This document shows, piece by piece, positions 7,917-15,810 of a stretch of DNA of 64,000 bases; positions within the stretch are counted from its first letter, which is position 1; each line of letters opens with the position of its first letter. The stretch covers positions 1,080,582-1,144,581 of the forward strand of contig NZ_CP011097.1 of NCBI RefSeq assembly GCF_000955905.1. The letters run 5' to 3'. The DNA comes from Candidatus Nitrosotenuis cloacae. Lineage in GTDB: Archaea > Thermoproteota > Nitrososphaeria > Nitrososphaerales > Nitrosopumilaceae. Both the position numbers and the translations under genes were made by a program. The notes under the pieces were generated by a model. That model did not search any database. It had not been told where the DNA came from and saw only the letters and a program-made list of their open reading frames with translations.

Positions 7917-9086
7917 TTGAGTGATCTAGTGCTGGCATGTGAGCCACTAAATCGCATTTTAGACGGAAAAGAAATCTCAAAGAATCAGGCCTATGAGATT
8001 TTTGATCAGACAAAAAACAACACTACAGAATTATTCAAAGCAGCCAGTACACTTCGAAACATCCACAAGGGAAAAACAGTCACATTCTCAAAAAAGGCGT
8101 TTTTTAATTTGGTTAATTTGTGCCGAGACACCTGCTCGTATTGTACCTACAAATCAGACCCAAACGAACAAAAACTTTCTCTGATGAGCAAAAAAAATGT
8201 GCAAGAACTTGCTGCACTGGCAAAAAAATACCGATGCACCGAGGCGCTATTTGTAACAGGTGAGCGACCAGAGCAGAAATATCCGGAGGCAAAAGAATGG
8301 CTCAAAGAAAACGGATTTTCCACCACCGCGGAATATCTAGTCCACGCATCCGAAATTGCACTGGGTGAGGGATTATTCCCACACACCAATGCTGGAAATC
8401 TTGTCAAATCAGAAATTAATGAGCTCAAAAAGACAAACGTCAGCATGGGATTGATGTTGGAAAATTCTAGTGAAAGACTAGCGGAAGAGTCAATGCCACA
8501 TCATTTGGCGCCAAGCAAAAGCCCAAAGGCCAGACTCAAGGTCTTGGAGAATACTGGTGAGCTCAAAATGCCAATGACCACGGGGGTTCTAGTTGGAATC
8601 GGCGAGACGCCATACGAGATAATCGATTCATTGTTTGCAATCAAGGATATACAGGATAGGTTTGCCCACATCCAGGAGGTAATACTGCAAAACTTCCAGC
8701 CAAAGCAGGACACCAAAATGAGGGATGTGCCATCCGCTGAGGAAAACTATTTCAAAACAATGGTTGCGATATCAAGGATAATCATGCCAAAAATGAACAT
8801 ACAGATCCCGCCAAACCTGTCCCCAAACTCTTACCAGTACTTTTTGGATGCAGGAATTAATGATTGGGGTGGAATTTCACCACTAACACAAGACTTTGTC
8901 AATCCAGAATTTGGCTGGCCGCAAATCGGATTTGTGGAAAAGCACACACAGGATGCAGGTTTTGAGCTCAAGGCAAGATTCCCAGTTTATCCAGAGATGT
9001 TCGGAATGGTTAATCCAGAATTGTATGAAAAAATGACAGGAATAATGGATGAGAGTGGTCATGTCATCGAGGAGTATTGGAAATGA
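7917..9086 (+). CDS. cofG: 7,8-didemethyl-8-hydroxy-5-deazariboflavin (FO) synthase subunit 1
   Basis: Radical SAM enzyme that, with CofH, builds FO, the chromophore of coenzyme F420. The CxxxCxxC iron-sulfur site is Cys69, Cys73, Cys76 (CRDTCSYC). Further family signatures are FVTGERPEQKYPEA, HTNAGNL, and NLSPNSYQYFLDAGINDWGGISPLT. Length (389) fits the archaeal subunit. TTG 7917 follows a TATA-like AGATAAATA at the leaderless distance. The stop overlaps the cofH start (ATGA), so the two are coupled. Confidence 0.95.
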   Translation: MSDLVLACEPLNRILDGKEISKNQAYEIFDQTKNNTTELFKAASTLRNIHKGKTVTFSKKAFFNLVNLCRDTCSYCTYKSDPNEQKLSLMSKKNVQELAALAKKYRCTEALFVTGERPEQKYPEAKEWLKENGFSTTAEYLVHASEIALGEGLFPHTNAGNLVKSEINELKKTNVSMGLMLENSSERLAEESMPHHLAPSKSPKARLKVLENTGELKMPMTTGVLVGIGETPYEIIDSLFAIKDIQDRFAHIQEVILQNFQPKQDTKMRDVPSAEENYFKTMVAISRIIMPKMNIQIPPNLSPNSYQYFLDAGINDWGGISPLTQDFVNPEFGWPQIGFVEKHTQDAGFELKARFPVYPEMFGMVNPELYEKMTGIMDESGHVIEEYWK

Positions 9087-10330
9087 TAGAGCGACTATTA
9101 AAAAATGCAGACCCACTAATTGCAGAGGCACTAGACCACGCATTATCTGAAAAAGAGATAACCATCCCTGAGGCAATCAGGCTCTATTCCGCAAAGGGCC
9201 TTGACTTTCATTTGGTAGGAATGGTCGCAGACGAGTTACGAAAAAGACGAGTCGGCGATATTGTGACATTTGTAGTAAATAGAAACATCAACTTTACCAA
9301 CGTCTGCATCAAGCAATGTGGATTTTGTGCATTCAGTCGGGACTTTAGAGAAGAGGAAGGGTACTTTTTGCCAACAACAGAAATTGTTCGACGCGCAAAA
9401 GAAGCGCACTCACTAGGTGCAACAGAGGTCTGCATACAGGCAGGACTCCCACCAGACATGGAATCAAGCACATATGAGAATATTTGCCGTGCAATAAAAT
9501 CTGAAATCCCAGACATTCACATCCACGGATTTTCGCCAGAGGAGGTATTGTATGGCGCGACTCGCTCCAATGTCTCCATCAAGGAATATCTGATTAGACT
9601 AAAGGATGCTGGTGTCAACACCCTACCAGGAACTGCGGCCGAAATACTTGACCAAGACATGCGAGACAAAATATCACCGGGCAGAATCAGCGTCAAGGAC
9701 TGGGTAGATGTGATAAAAACGGCGCATCAACTAGGAATCAACTCTACCTCAACCATCATGTTTGGCCACATTGAAACCCCGGAGGATAGAGTAAAGCACA
9801 TTGCAAAAATCCGAGAAATCCAAAAAGAAACTGGTGGGTTTACCGAATTTGTCCCGCTTAATTTCATTCATTCAGAGGCGCCAATGTACAAGCACGAGTT
9901 GCACCCTGGCATAAAGAGTGGAGCGTCTGCAAACGAGGTTCTACTCACTCATGCAATATCCAGAATCATGCTAAACAACCACATCAACAATATCCAAATG
10001 TCGTGGGTAAAGGAAGGCCCCAAAATGGCACAGGTCTTGTTAATGTGGGGCGCAAATGACTTTGGGGGCACGCTAATCAACGAGTCCATTTCTACATCGG
10101 CTGGCGCCCAGCACGGGCAACTGCTAAAGCCAATAGAGATGAGACGACTGATTCGTGAAGTTGGAAGAATTCCAGCCCAGCGAAGTACCTCATATGAGAT
10201 AATCAAAAAATATGATGTCGAGTCTGGCCAGGACGAGCTAGACAAAATACAGGACGCGTCCCAGTTTGGCTCTTACTTTGAGCTTGTCAAGCTGGACAAA
10301 TACCGCTACAAGAACCCAAGGTTAAACTAG
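9083..10330 (+). CDS. cofH: FO synthase subunit 2
   Basis: Radical SAM partner of CofG that joins the tyrosine-derived part to the diaminouracil during FO synthesis. Counted from ATG 9083 the cluster cysteines are 75, 79 and 82 (CIKQCGFC). Other markers are GATEVCIQAGLPPDM, HIHGFSPEEV, TLPGTAAEILDQDMRDKISP and GANDFGGTLINESIS. I use ATG 9083, which overlaps the cofG TGA, rather than TTG 9077. Compare the related MqnC at 35940-37058, which has QGGHNP where this protein has QAGLPP; this supports assigning this one to F420. Confidence 0.94.
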   Translation: MIERLLKNADPLIAEALDHALSEKEITIPEAIRLYSAKGLDFHLVGMVADELRKRRVGDIVTFVVNRNINFTNVCIKQCGFCAFSRDFREEEGYFLPTTEIVRRAKEAHSLGATEVCIQAGLPPDMESSTYENICRAIKSEIPDIHIHGFSPEEVLYGATRSNVSIKEYLIRLKDAGVNTLPGTAAEILDQDMRDKISPGRISVKDWVDVIKTAHQLGINSTSTIMFGHIETPEDRVKHIAKIREIQKETGGFTEFVPLNFIHSEAPMYKHELHPGIKSGASANEVLLTHAISRIMLNNHINNIQMSWVKEGPKMAQVLLMWGANDFGGTLINESISTSAGAQHGQLLKPIEMRRLIREVGRIPAQRSTSYEIIKKYDVESGQDELDKIQDASQFGSYFELVKLDKYRYKNPRLN

Positions 10331-11674
10331 TTGTCAGTGTGCGATGATGTAATTTCTTTTGCTCAAAAAATATCAGACGAGTCCGAGTCTGTGTTTTGCG
10401 CAAAAAAAACAATCACAATACGAATTACAGATTCAGAGATTGCCGAAATCAAGGAAAACCATGAAAGCTCAATTGGAGTACGAATAGTAAAAGACAAGAA
10501 AATCTCATCCGCCCAGTCCACCATCTTAGATTCTAAAATAGTAGAGCAGGCAGTAAAAAATTCAGCAAACCTTGCAAGAAGAGAATTCTGGGAAGGGTTT
10601 GCCGGTAATTCAGGTACAATAACAATCCAGAAAACAAATGATCCAAAGATTTGGTCAATGGATTCCACCAAGGCAGCCGAATTTGCCCAAATAATGATTG
10701 ATCATACCAAGCACCAAAGAATCAACAGAATCTCTGGCTCATTGAACATAGTGTGCGATGATTTTGAGATTCAAAACACATCAGGCCTCAAAAAACAGGA
10801 AAAGTCAACCTACATCTCCGGTGTGATAAACGCAGACTCGGAAATCGGAATTCCAGTCTCAGGGATTGGCCAGGCCAGTGCAAGGACTCTGGATGGCTTT
10901 AGTCCAGACAAAATAGGCTCAGATGCTGCCCAAATGTGCGTAAATTCAGCAAATCCAGGCACGACAGAGGCCCAAACTATCAGTGTGATATTTGAGCCAC
11001 TAGCGGTAGGTGAGATTTTGTATTTTGTTCTTGGACCAAACTTTGCGTTAAAAACATTCTCAGAAAAGAAAAGCTGCTTTCCAAAAATCGGGGAAAAAAT
11101 CGCAACAAACGATCTTGATGTTTTGGATGAGCCCCACATGCAGGATTCTTTGGGCGCCAAATCATTTGATGAAGAGGGAGTGCCAACCAAAAAAACTCAC
11201 TACATCAAGAGTGGAGTTTTTGAATCAACATACACTGATTTGTACAATGCATACAAGGAAAAATCTTCTAGTACCGGCAATGCTTGCAGGCCTGGCATTC
11301 CACTGGGACGCTCCAGTAATCCAATTCCAGTGTCTGCGCCACACAATCTAACCATATCACCTGGAAACAAAAGCAGGGATGAGATAATTAGGGAAACAAA
11401 AAATGGAATCATAGTCAGTAGACTGTGGTATACCTATGCAGTGAATCCGATCAAAGGTGATTTTTCTTGCACTGCTCGAAGTGGAATATGGCAAATACAA
11501 AACGGAAAGATAACACATCCAATAAAACCGGTTCGAATAATTCACAGCCTGCCGAAATTGCTCCAAAACATTTCTGGTATTGGGAACAACTCCAAGACGG
11601 TTCTGCCCTGGGCTGGTCTGCCAATTACGTGTCCCACCATAAGGTGCGATGGAGTATCCATTTCACTAATCTAG
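10331..11674 (+). CDS. TldD/PmbA family protein, PmbA (TldE)-like
   Basis: A 447-residue member of the TldD/PmbA (modulator of gyrase) family, with the typical IRITDSEIAEIKENHESSIGVRIVKD beginning and a C-terminal beta-rich half (TISVIFEPLAVGEIL, then NGIIVSRLW and FSCTARSGIW). The HExxxH zinc motif of TldD is absent, so it is the PmbA/TldE type, which acts only as a partner of TldD in peptide cleavage. No TldD is visible in the window. TTG 10331 follows the cofH stop directly, so it is probably in the cof operon; a role in F420 metabolism has not been shown to my knowledge. Confidence 0.85.
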   Translation: MSVCDDVISFAQKISDESESVFCAKKTITIRITDSEIAEIKENHESSIGVRIVKDKKISSAQSTILDSKIVEQAVKNSANLARREFWEGFAGNSGTITIQKTNDPKIWSMDSTKAAEFAQIMIDHTKHQRINRISGSLNIVCDDFEIQNTSGLKKQEKSTYISGVINADSEIGIPVSGIGQASARTLDGFSPDKIGSDAAQMCVNSANPGTTEAQTISVIFEPLAVGEILYFVLGPNFALKTFSEKKSCFPKIGEKIATNDLDVLDEPHMQDSLGAKSFDEEGVPTKKTHYIKSGVFESTYTDLYNAYKEKSSSTGNACRPGIPLGRSSNPIPVSAPHNLTISPGNKSRDEIIRETKNGIIVSRLWYTYAVNPIKGDFSCTARSGIWQIQNGKITHPIKPVRIIHSLPKLLQNISGIGNNSKTVLPWAGLPITCPTIRCDGVSISLI

Positions 11675-11710
11675 AATAAATTTAATTAGCAAAAGGCAAA
11701 ACCAAACATT

Positions 11711-11809
11711 ATGTGCGAGACCCTTGATGAAATACACCAAATGCAGCTTACCGCAGTAATTGCAAGAATGCGGAAAGACTCAAGACAAAAGGTTTCTGCA
11801 GTAGCCTGA
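11711..11809 (+). CDS. Possible 32-residue protein
   Basis: ATG 11711 opens a 32-codon frame (MCETLDEIHQMQLTAVIARM and an R/K-rich second half). A TATA-like AAATTTAATT at about 11680-11690 stands at the leaderless distance, and the predicted product is helical with an acidic front and a basic back. No family recognised. The promoter spacing is the main argument; codon use cannot decide at this length. Confidence 0.35.
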   Translation: MCETLDEIHQMQLTAVIARMRKDSRQKVSAVA

Positions 11810-11981
11810 GTTTTTACGAATTTAACACCTCGACCGATTATGCCTTAAATCCATGAATCTTGTCGATCTGACCAATTATCCGCAAAATCATTCCAGTCGT
11901 GTTGTTTCAGAGTTACAAGTCTAGCTCAAAAAAATTCGCCCCAAATCAAAAAGATTCCAAGCTAACTTTAATTAAGGTAAA

Positions 11982-12000
11982 GTACGGTACCATACTGTAC
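11982..12000. promoter_or_regulatory. Palindrome over the predicted start site of the winged-helix gene
   Basis: GTACGGTA-CCA-TACTGTAC: 8-bp arms with one mismatch around a 3-bp centre, ending one base before the ATG at 12002. A TATA-like CTTTAATTA lies at 11966-11974, so the palindrome covers the expected transcription start. This is the classic place for an autorepressor to bind; the following gene encodes a winged-helix protein. Confidence 0.5.
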
Positions 12001-12001
12001 A

Positions 12002-12346
12002 ATGAAGGCAAGACTCACATACATACCATTGGAGGTAGCGGATCAGTTGGATGACTTCATCATAGCGCGCGACGATCAAGTGCTTGATGCGGTGCGGGCT
12101 CGGACACGTGACTTTAGCACACTGACTTTGATCAAGTTATTGTACCAGCTTAGCTGCCACACCATGACGTTTTCCGATCTGTACGAAAATTCCAAAATAA
12201 GAATGAAGAGATCGTTTTTGAATTACCTACACCTTTGCATTGACTATAATTTTGTAAGAAAGGAATCTGCAGGCTCATGCGTCGAATATTCCATAACAGA
12301 AAGAGGCAGAATAATGCTAAATCTGTTTTTGCACAAGAATAATTAG
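12002..12346 (+). CDS. Winged-helix DNA-binding protein
   Basis: A 114-residue protein whose second half is a winged helix: STLTLIKLLYQLSCHTMTFSDLYE (helices 1-2), IRMKRSFLNYLHLCIDYNFV (recognition helix region), then the wing VRKESAGSCVEYSITERGRIML, as in archaeal DUF2250/ArnR-like regulators with the SITERG turn. The N-terminal 40 residues form an additional helical cap. Leaderless ATG at 12002, with an operator-like palindrome directly upstream, suggests autoregulation. Its targets could include the PAC2 gene just downstream. Confidence 0.75.
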   Translation: MKARLTYIPLEVADQLDDFIIARDDQVLDAVRARTRDFSTLTLIKLLYQLSCHTMTFSDLYENSKIRMKRSFLNYLHLCIDYNFVRKESAGSCVEYSITERGRIMLNLFLHKNN

Positions 12347-12369
12347 GACTGGACCAAGACAAAAATCCA

Positions 12370-13095
12370 GTGGCAAAAAAAATCCTAGATGAATCCGTCC
12401 ATGAAATAAAAAAGATTCCAATCAAAAGCCCAATAATATTTGCAGGCTTTGTAGGACCAGGCCTTGCAGGGCCTTTAGCAATAGGATACATCATAGAAAA
12501 GCTAAAGATGACAGAAATCGGATACCTGCACTCCAAGTACTTGCCACCATCTACAGTATTCATACAAGGTAGACTGCGCCATCCTTTCCGGTTTTACTCC
12601 AACAAAAAAGGAACCATTTGCGCCATAATATGCGAGGTCACACTAAAAATGGACGGACTCTACAATGTTGCATCCATAATTTTGGACTGGGCCCAATCCA
12701 AGAGATGTAAAGAATTGGTCATACTTGATGGGGTTGCATCAGAAAATCATGACGAAAAGACATTTTGTGCAGCAGAGGAAGACTTGTGCCGAATAATGCA
12801 GGACAAGCAGATATCGATGATTTCTCAGGGGTTCATCACTGGTATTCCAGGCAGCATACTAAACGAGTGCATCATACGCAAAATACGGGCAATTACCCTA
12901 CTGGTCAAGGCAAGCCACACAAGTCCGGATCCACTAGCAGCTGCCACTCTGATTGACGCAATTAGTCGGGTCTATGAAATCCCAATTGATACTGCAGAGA
13001 TTCGAAGACAAAAAGAAAAGATTGGCAACGAATTCCAAGAGATGTCTGAAAAATACAAAGAGCATCGACAGGCAGACTCTGGAATGTATATGTAG
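12370..13095 (+). CDS. PAC2 family protein (proteasome-assembly chaperone-like)
   Basis: A 241-residue PAC2-domain protein: SPIIFAGFVGPGLAGPLAIGYII and the conserved glycine-rich GFITGIPGSILNECI, with ITLLVKASHTSPDPLAAATLIDAI near the end. In eukaryotes PAC2 helps assemble the 20S proteasome core; archaeal members (PbaB and relatives) are ATP-independent chaperone-like proteins. GTG 12370 is used as start, 23 bp after the winged-helix gene, so the two may share a transcript. A proteasome role here is inference from family. Confidence 0.85.
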   Translation: MAKKILDESVHEIKKIPIKSPIIFAGFVGPGLAGPLAIGYIIEKLKMTEIGYLHSKYLPPSTVFIQGRLRHPFRFYSNKKGTICAIICEVTLKMDGLYNVASIILDWAQSKRCKELVILDGVASENHDEKTFCAAEEDLCRIMQDKQISMISQGFITGIPGSILNECIIRKIRAITLLVKASHTSPDPLAAATLIDAISRVYEIPIDTAEIRRQKEKIGNEFQEMSEKYKEHRQADSGMYM

Positions 13096-13116
13096 AGATT
13101 ATACGGTATCAAAATA

Positions 13117-14124
13117 ATGATCACCTACAAGTCCGCAGGCGTTGATGTTACCAAAATAAAAAAGAGTCAGGCATCCATTGGAAGAATAATTGCATCGACC
13201 CATTCTGGAATGGTAAAATCCGGGTTTGGGCATTACGCAGGACTGGTTGGGATTCATGGGGGGAAATACCTGGCAACTCATACCGACGGAGTTGGAACCA
13301 AGGTAATGATTGCAAATTTGCTAAAAAAATATGACACAATAGGAATTGACTGTGTCGCAATGAATGTCAATGATGTTATTTGTATTGGTGCTACTCCGAT
13401 ATCGTTTGTTGATTATATTGCTGCCAACCAGAACAAGGAATCTGTTTTTGTCGATATCGCAAAAGGGCTAGCAGTTGGCGCAAAAAAATCTGGCATGCCA
13501 ATAGTTGGCGGTGAGACTGCAATAATGCCTGACTTGTTTGAGGGCAAAAAATTTGCATTTGATCTGGCAGGAATGGTTGCAGGACTGGTTGACAAAAACA
13601 AGATCATAATGGGAAACAAGATCAAACCAGGCGATCACATAATAGGCATAGCAAGCAGCGGAATCCACTCTAATGGTTATTCTCTGGCAAGAAAGGCCTT
13701 GCTAAAAAAATACTCTATCAATGATTCCATCAAGGGAATTGGCAAGCTTGGCCTTGCGATGCTGAGTCCAACTGAGATCTATGTCAAGCCAGTTTTGGAT
13801 GTGATATCAAAGTGTACGGTGCACGGCCTGGCAAACATCACAGGTGGTGCATTCACCAAGCTTTTGAGGCTAAAAAAGACCGGCTTTGTGCTGGATTTGA
13901 CGCCCACGCCGCCAAAGATAATGCAGCTAATACAGAGCATGGGGGTTAGCAATGAGGAAATGTACAAGACATTCAACATGGGTGTTGGCTTTTGTGTTAT
14001 AGCCCCAAAAGACGAATCAGACAGAATCATTTCAATTTGCAAAAAGCACAACATATCATCATACCAGATAGGCCACATCACACAAAGGACTGGCGTCTTT
14101 TTGAATGACAAAAGACTGGCGTAA
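13117..14124 (+). CDS. purM: Phosphoribosylformylglycinamidine cyclo-ligase (AIR synthetase)
   Basis: Fifth step of purine synthesis: FGAM plus ATP to AIR. The 335-residue protein has the AIRS-family ATP and dimer motifs: GHYAGLVGIHGGKYLATHTDGVGTKV, DCVAMNVNDVICIGATPISFVDYIA, GGETAIMPD and SSGIHSNGYSLARK, with NITGGAFTKLLR in the C-terminal lobe. No other pur gene lies nearby. A TATA-like GATTATACGG ends about 10-15 nt before the ATG, which is closer than usual, so promoter assignment is uncertain. Confidence 0.95.
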   Translation: MITYKSAGVDVTKIKKSQASIGRIIASTHSGMVKSGFGHYAGLVGIHGGKYLATHTDGVGTKVMIANLLKKYDTIGIDCVAMNVNDVICIGATPISFVDYIAANQNKESVFVDIAKGLAVGAKKSGMPIVGGETAIMPDLFEGKKFAFDLAGMVAGLVDKNKIIMGNKIKPGDHIIGIASSGIHSNGYSLARKALLKKYSINDSIKGIGKLGLAMLSPTEIYVKPVLDVISKCTVHGLANITGGAFTKLLRLKKTGFVLDLTPTPPKIMQLIQSMGVSNEEMYKTFNMGVGFCVIAPKDESDRIISICKKHNISSYQIGHITQRTGVFLNDKRLA

Positions 14125-14176
14125 TTAGACTAGCCATCATTTTAATCCACATACCACACCATACAATGGGGTTAGA

Positions 14177-15379
14177 TTGGAGTCACATTTTGTTCAGGTA
14201 ATCATTTCGGTTTGCGTGCTGTTGTTTGCCGCCAAGATAATGGCCGAGATATTTGTCAGGATTCGTCTGCCAATTGTTCTAGGAGAACTGTTGGCCGGCA
14301 TGATAGTAGGCCCCTTTGCAATCGGTGCATTCATCATGTTTCAGGGAGAGTCATTGGTGGTTCTTACTGATGAGGTAAAGATGCTAGGTGAGATCGGTGC
14401 AATCGTGATTTTGTTCATGGCAGGCCTTGAGATGACCCCAAAGGAGTTCATCCGTGGCGGTAAGGCATCAGTTACCGTTGGGGCATTAGGGGTAGTGGTG
14501 CCATTTTTTATTGGATTTTTCATATTCCAGTTCTTTGGCTTTGATGCGTTCCAGGCAATGCTTGTTGCAACCGCACTTACCGCTACCAGCATTGCGATTT
14601 CGGTGCAGGTATTATCAGAGTTTGGCAAGCTCAAGACTCCAGAGGCCCGGCTCATAATTGGTGCTGCAGTGATTGATGACATTTTGGCAATTGCTGTTTT
14701 GTCGGTCGTGACATCAGTTGGAGGTGCAGGAATGGATGGAATTGAGATAACCGAGGTGGTCTTTACGATATTCAAGGTATTGGCGTTCTTTGCAGCCATG
14801 GCAGTTGCCGCAATATTTCTGGTTCCGCGCCTGGTCAACTCGAATAGGTGGAAGGCAAGCGGGAGCATTGAGGGAGTTGTTACGGCTTCATTTTTTGGGG
14901 CAGCCGGCGTTGCCGCATGGATTGGACTCTCGCCAATATTGGGCTCATTTGTGGTAGGAATGGCGCTATCCACCACAAAGGTCTTTGAGCGAGTAGAGCA
15001 CTATATTGGAAAGCTTGGGCTGATCTTTGCGCCACTGTTCTTTGCAATAATTGGAGCACAAGTAGATTTTCGAGGAATAAATTCCGAGGTCTTGCTAATT
15101 GGCGTTGCAATAATAGGTGTTGCAGTATTTTCCAAGCTTGTAGGGTGTGGCCTGCCAGCATGGTTGTTTTTGAGAAACAAGGCCCAATCAAGACGAGTTG
15201 GAATTGCCATGATATCTCGTGGCGAGGTTGGACTGATTGTTGCAGGAGTCGGACTATCTAGTGGTGTCTTGATGCCAAACATTTACACTACAATTGTGAT
15301 AATGGTTGCAGTCACCTCACTGATTACACCAATTTGGCTAAAGCTGGAATACAGAAAAGACAAAACAATACAGGCTTAG
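14177..15379 (+). CDS. Cation:proton antiporter (CPA2 / NapA-KefB type)
   Basis: A 400-residue membrane protein with about 12 predicted helices. Family features are VLGELLAGMIVGP in the second helix, GLEMTPKEF, TALTATSIAISVQVL and the ion-site helix AAVIDDILAIAVLSVV, which contains the paired Asp residues expected in electrogenic Na+/H+ exchangers; a conserved basic region (SRGEVGLIVAG) lies near the end. There is no C-terminal RCK/TrkA-N domain, so it is NapA-like rather than a full KefB. TTG 14177 is the start; the nearby ATG at 14166 is out of frame. Exchanges Na+ or K+ for H+ to control pH or salt. Confidence 0.9.
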   Translation: MESHFVQVIISVCVLLFAAKIMAEIFVRIRLPIVLGELLAGMIVGPFAIGAFIMFQGESLVVLTDEVKMLGEIGAIVILFMAGLEMTPKEFIRGGKASVTVGALGVVVPFFIGFFIFQFFGFDAFQAMLVATALTATSIAISVQVLSEFGKLKTPEARLIIGAAVIDDILAIAVLSVVTSVGGAGMDGIEITEVVFTIFKVLAFFAAMAVAAIFLVPRLVNSNRWKASGSIEGVVTASFFGAAGVAAWIGLSPILGSFVVGMALSTTKVFERVEHYIGKLGLIFAPLFFAIIGAQVDFRGINSEVLLIGVAIIGVAVFSKLVGCGLPAWLFLRNKAQSRRVGIAMISRGEVGLIVAGVGLSSGVLMPNIYTTIVIMVAVTSLITPIWLKLEYRKDKTIQA

Positions 15380-15419
15380 CTGGAAAAATATTAAATTAGA
15401 CTGGAAAGATCCTCATTCG

Positions 15420-15767
15420 TTGAGCACTGCGAATTTTATCGACATGTGTGCGGTCTGCAAGCAGGGAGTCCCAAAAGAAACCATGACATACCAAAAGGGG
15501 CGAGTCTTTCACATACAATGCTTTGAGTCCCAGGGAAGCACATTTCCAGTAATAGATTCTGAGCTTGCACAAATGTCTGCCAGAACCAGAATAGAGCTGG
15601 TGCAGATGAAAAACCTCAAGGTAAGATCAGATGCAGAAGAGATCACAAAAAAAGTAACCAAGCCAAAAAAGAAAACTGCAAAAAAATCGAAGTCCAAGCC
15701 AAAGAAAACATCAAAACCAAAAAAATCCAAGGCAAAAAAATCAAAGAAAAAGACGAAAAGACGGTAA
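15420..15767 (+). CDS. LIM-like zinc-binding protein with a lysine-rich tail
   Basis: The 115-residue protein has two parts. Residues 8-38 form a half LIM-like zinc site: Cys10-x2-Cys13 ... His31-x2-Cys34. Residues 77-115 are almost only Lys with Ser, Thr and Pro, in repeated KKTAKKSK / PKKTSKPKK units that resemble histone H1 tails. The middle is a short helical linker (SARTRIELVQMKNL). The tail should bind DNA or RNA electrostatically. TTG 15420 follows a TATA-like ATATTAAATT at the leaderless distance. No named family known to me; a nucleoid- or ribosome-associated role is inference. Confidence 0.7.
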   Translation: MSTANFIDMCAVCKQGVPKETMTYQKGRVFHIQCFESQGSTFPVIDSELAQMSARTRIELVQMKNLKVRSDAEEITKKVTKPKKKTAKKSKSKPKKTSKPKKSKAKKSKKKTKRR

Positions 15768-15810
15768 ACCATTTGAACGAATTTAAGGCCACAACAACAC
15801 CTCCAAAATA

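Noticed and set aside
14341-14976. 211-codon Thr/Ala-rich frame on the minus strand
   Set aside because: Antisense of the antiporter helices; composition is the mirror of hydrophobic codons.
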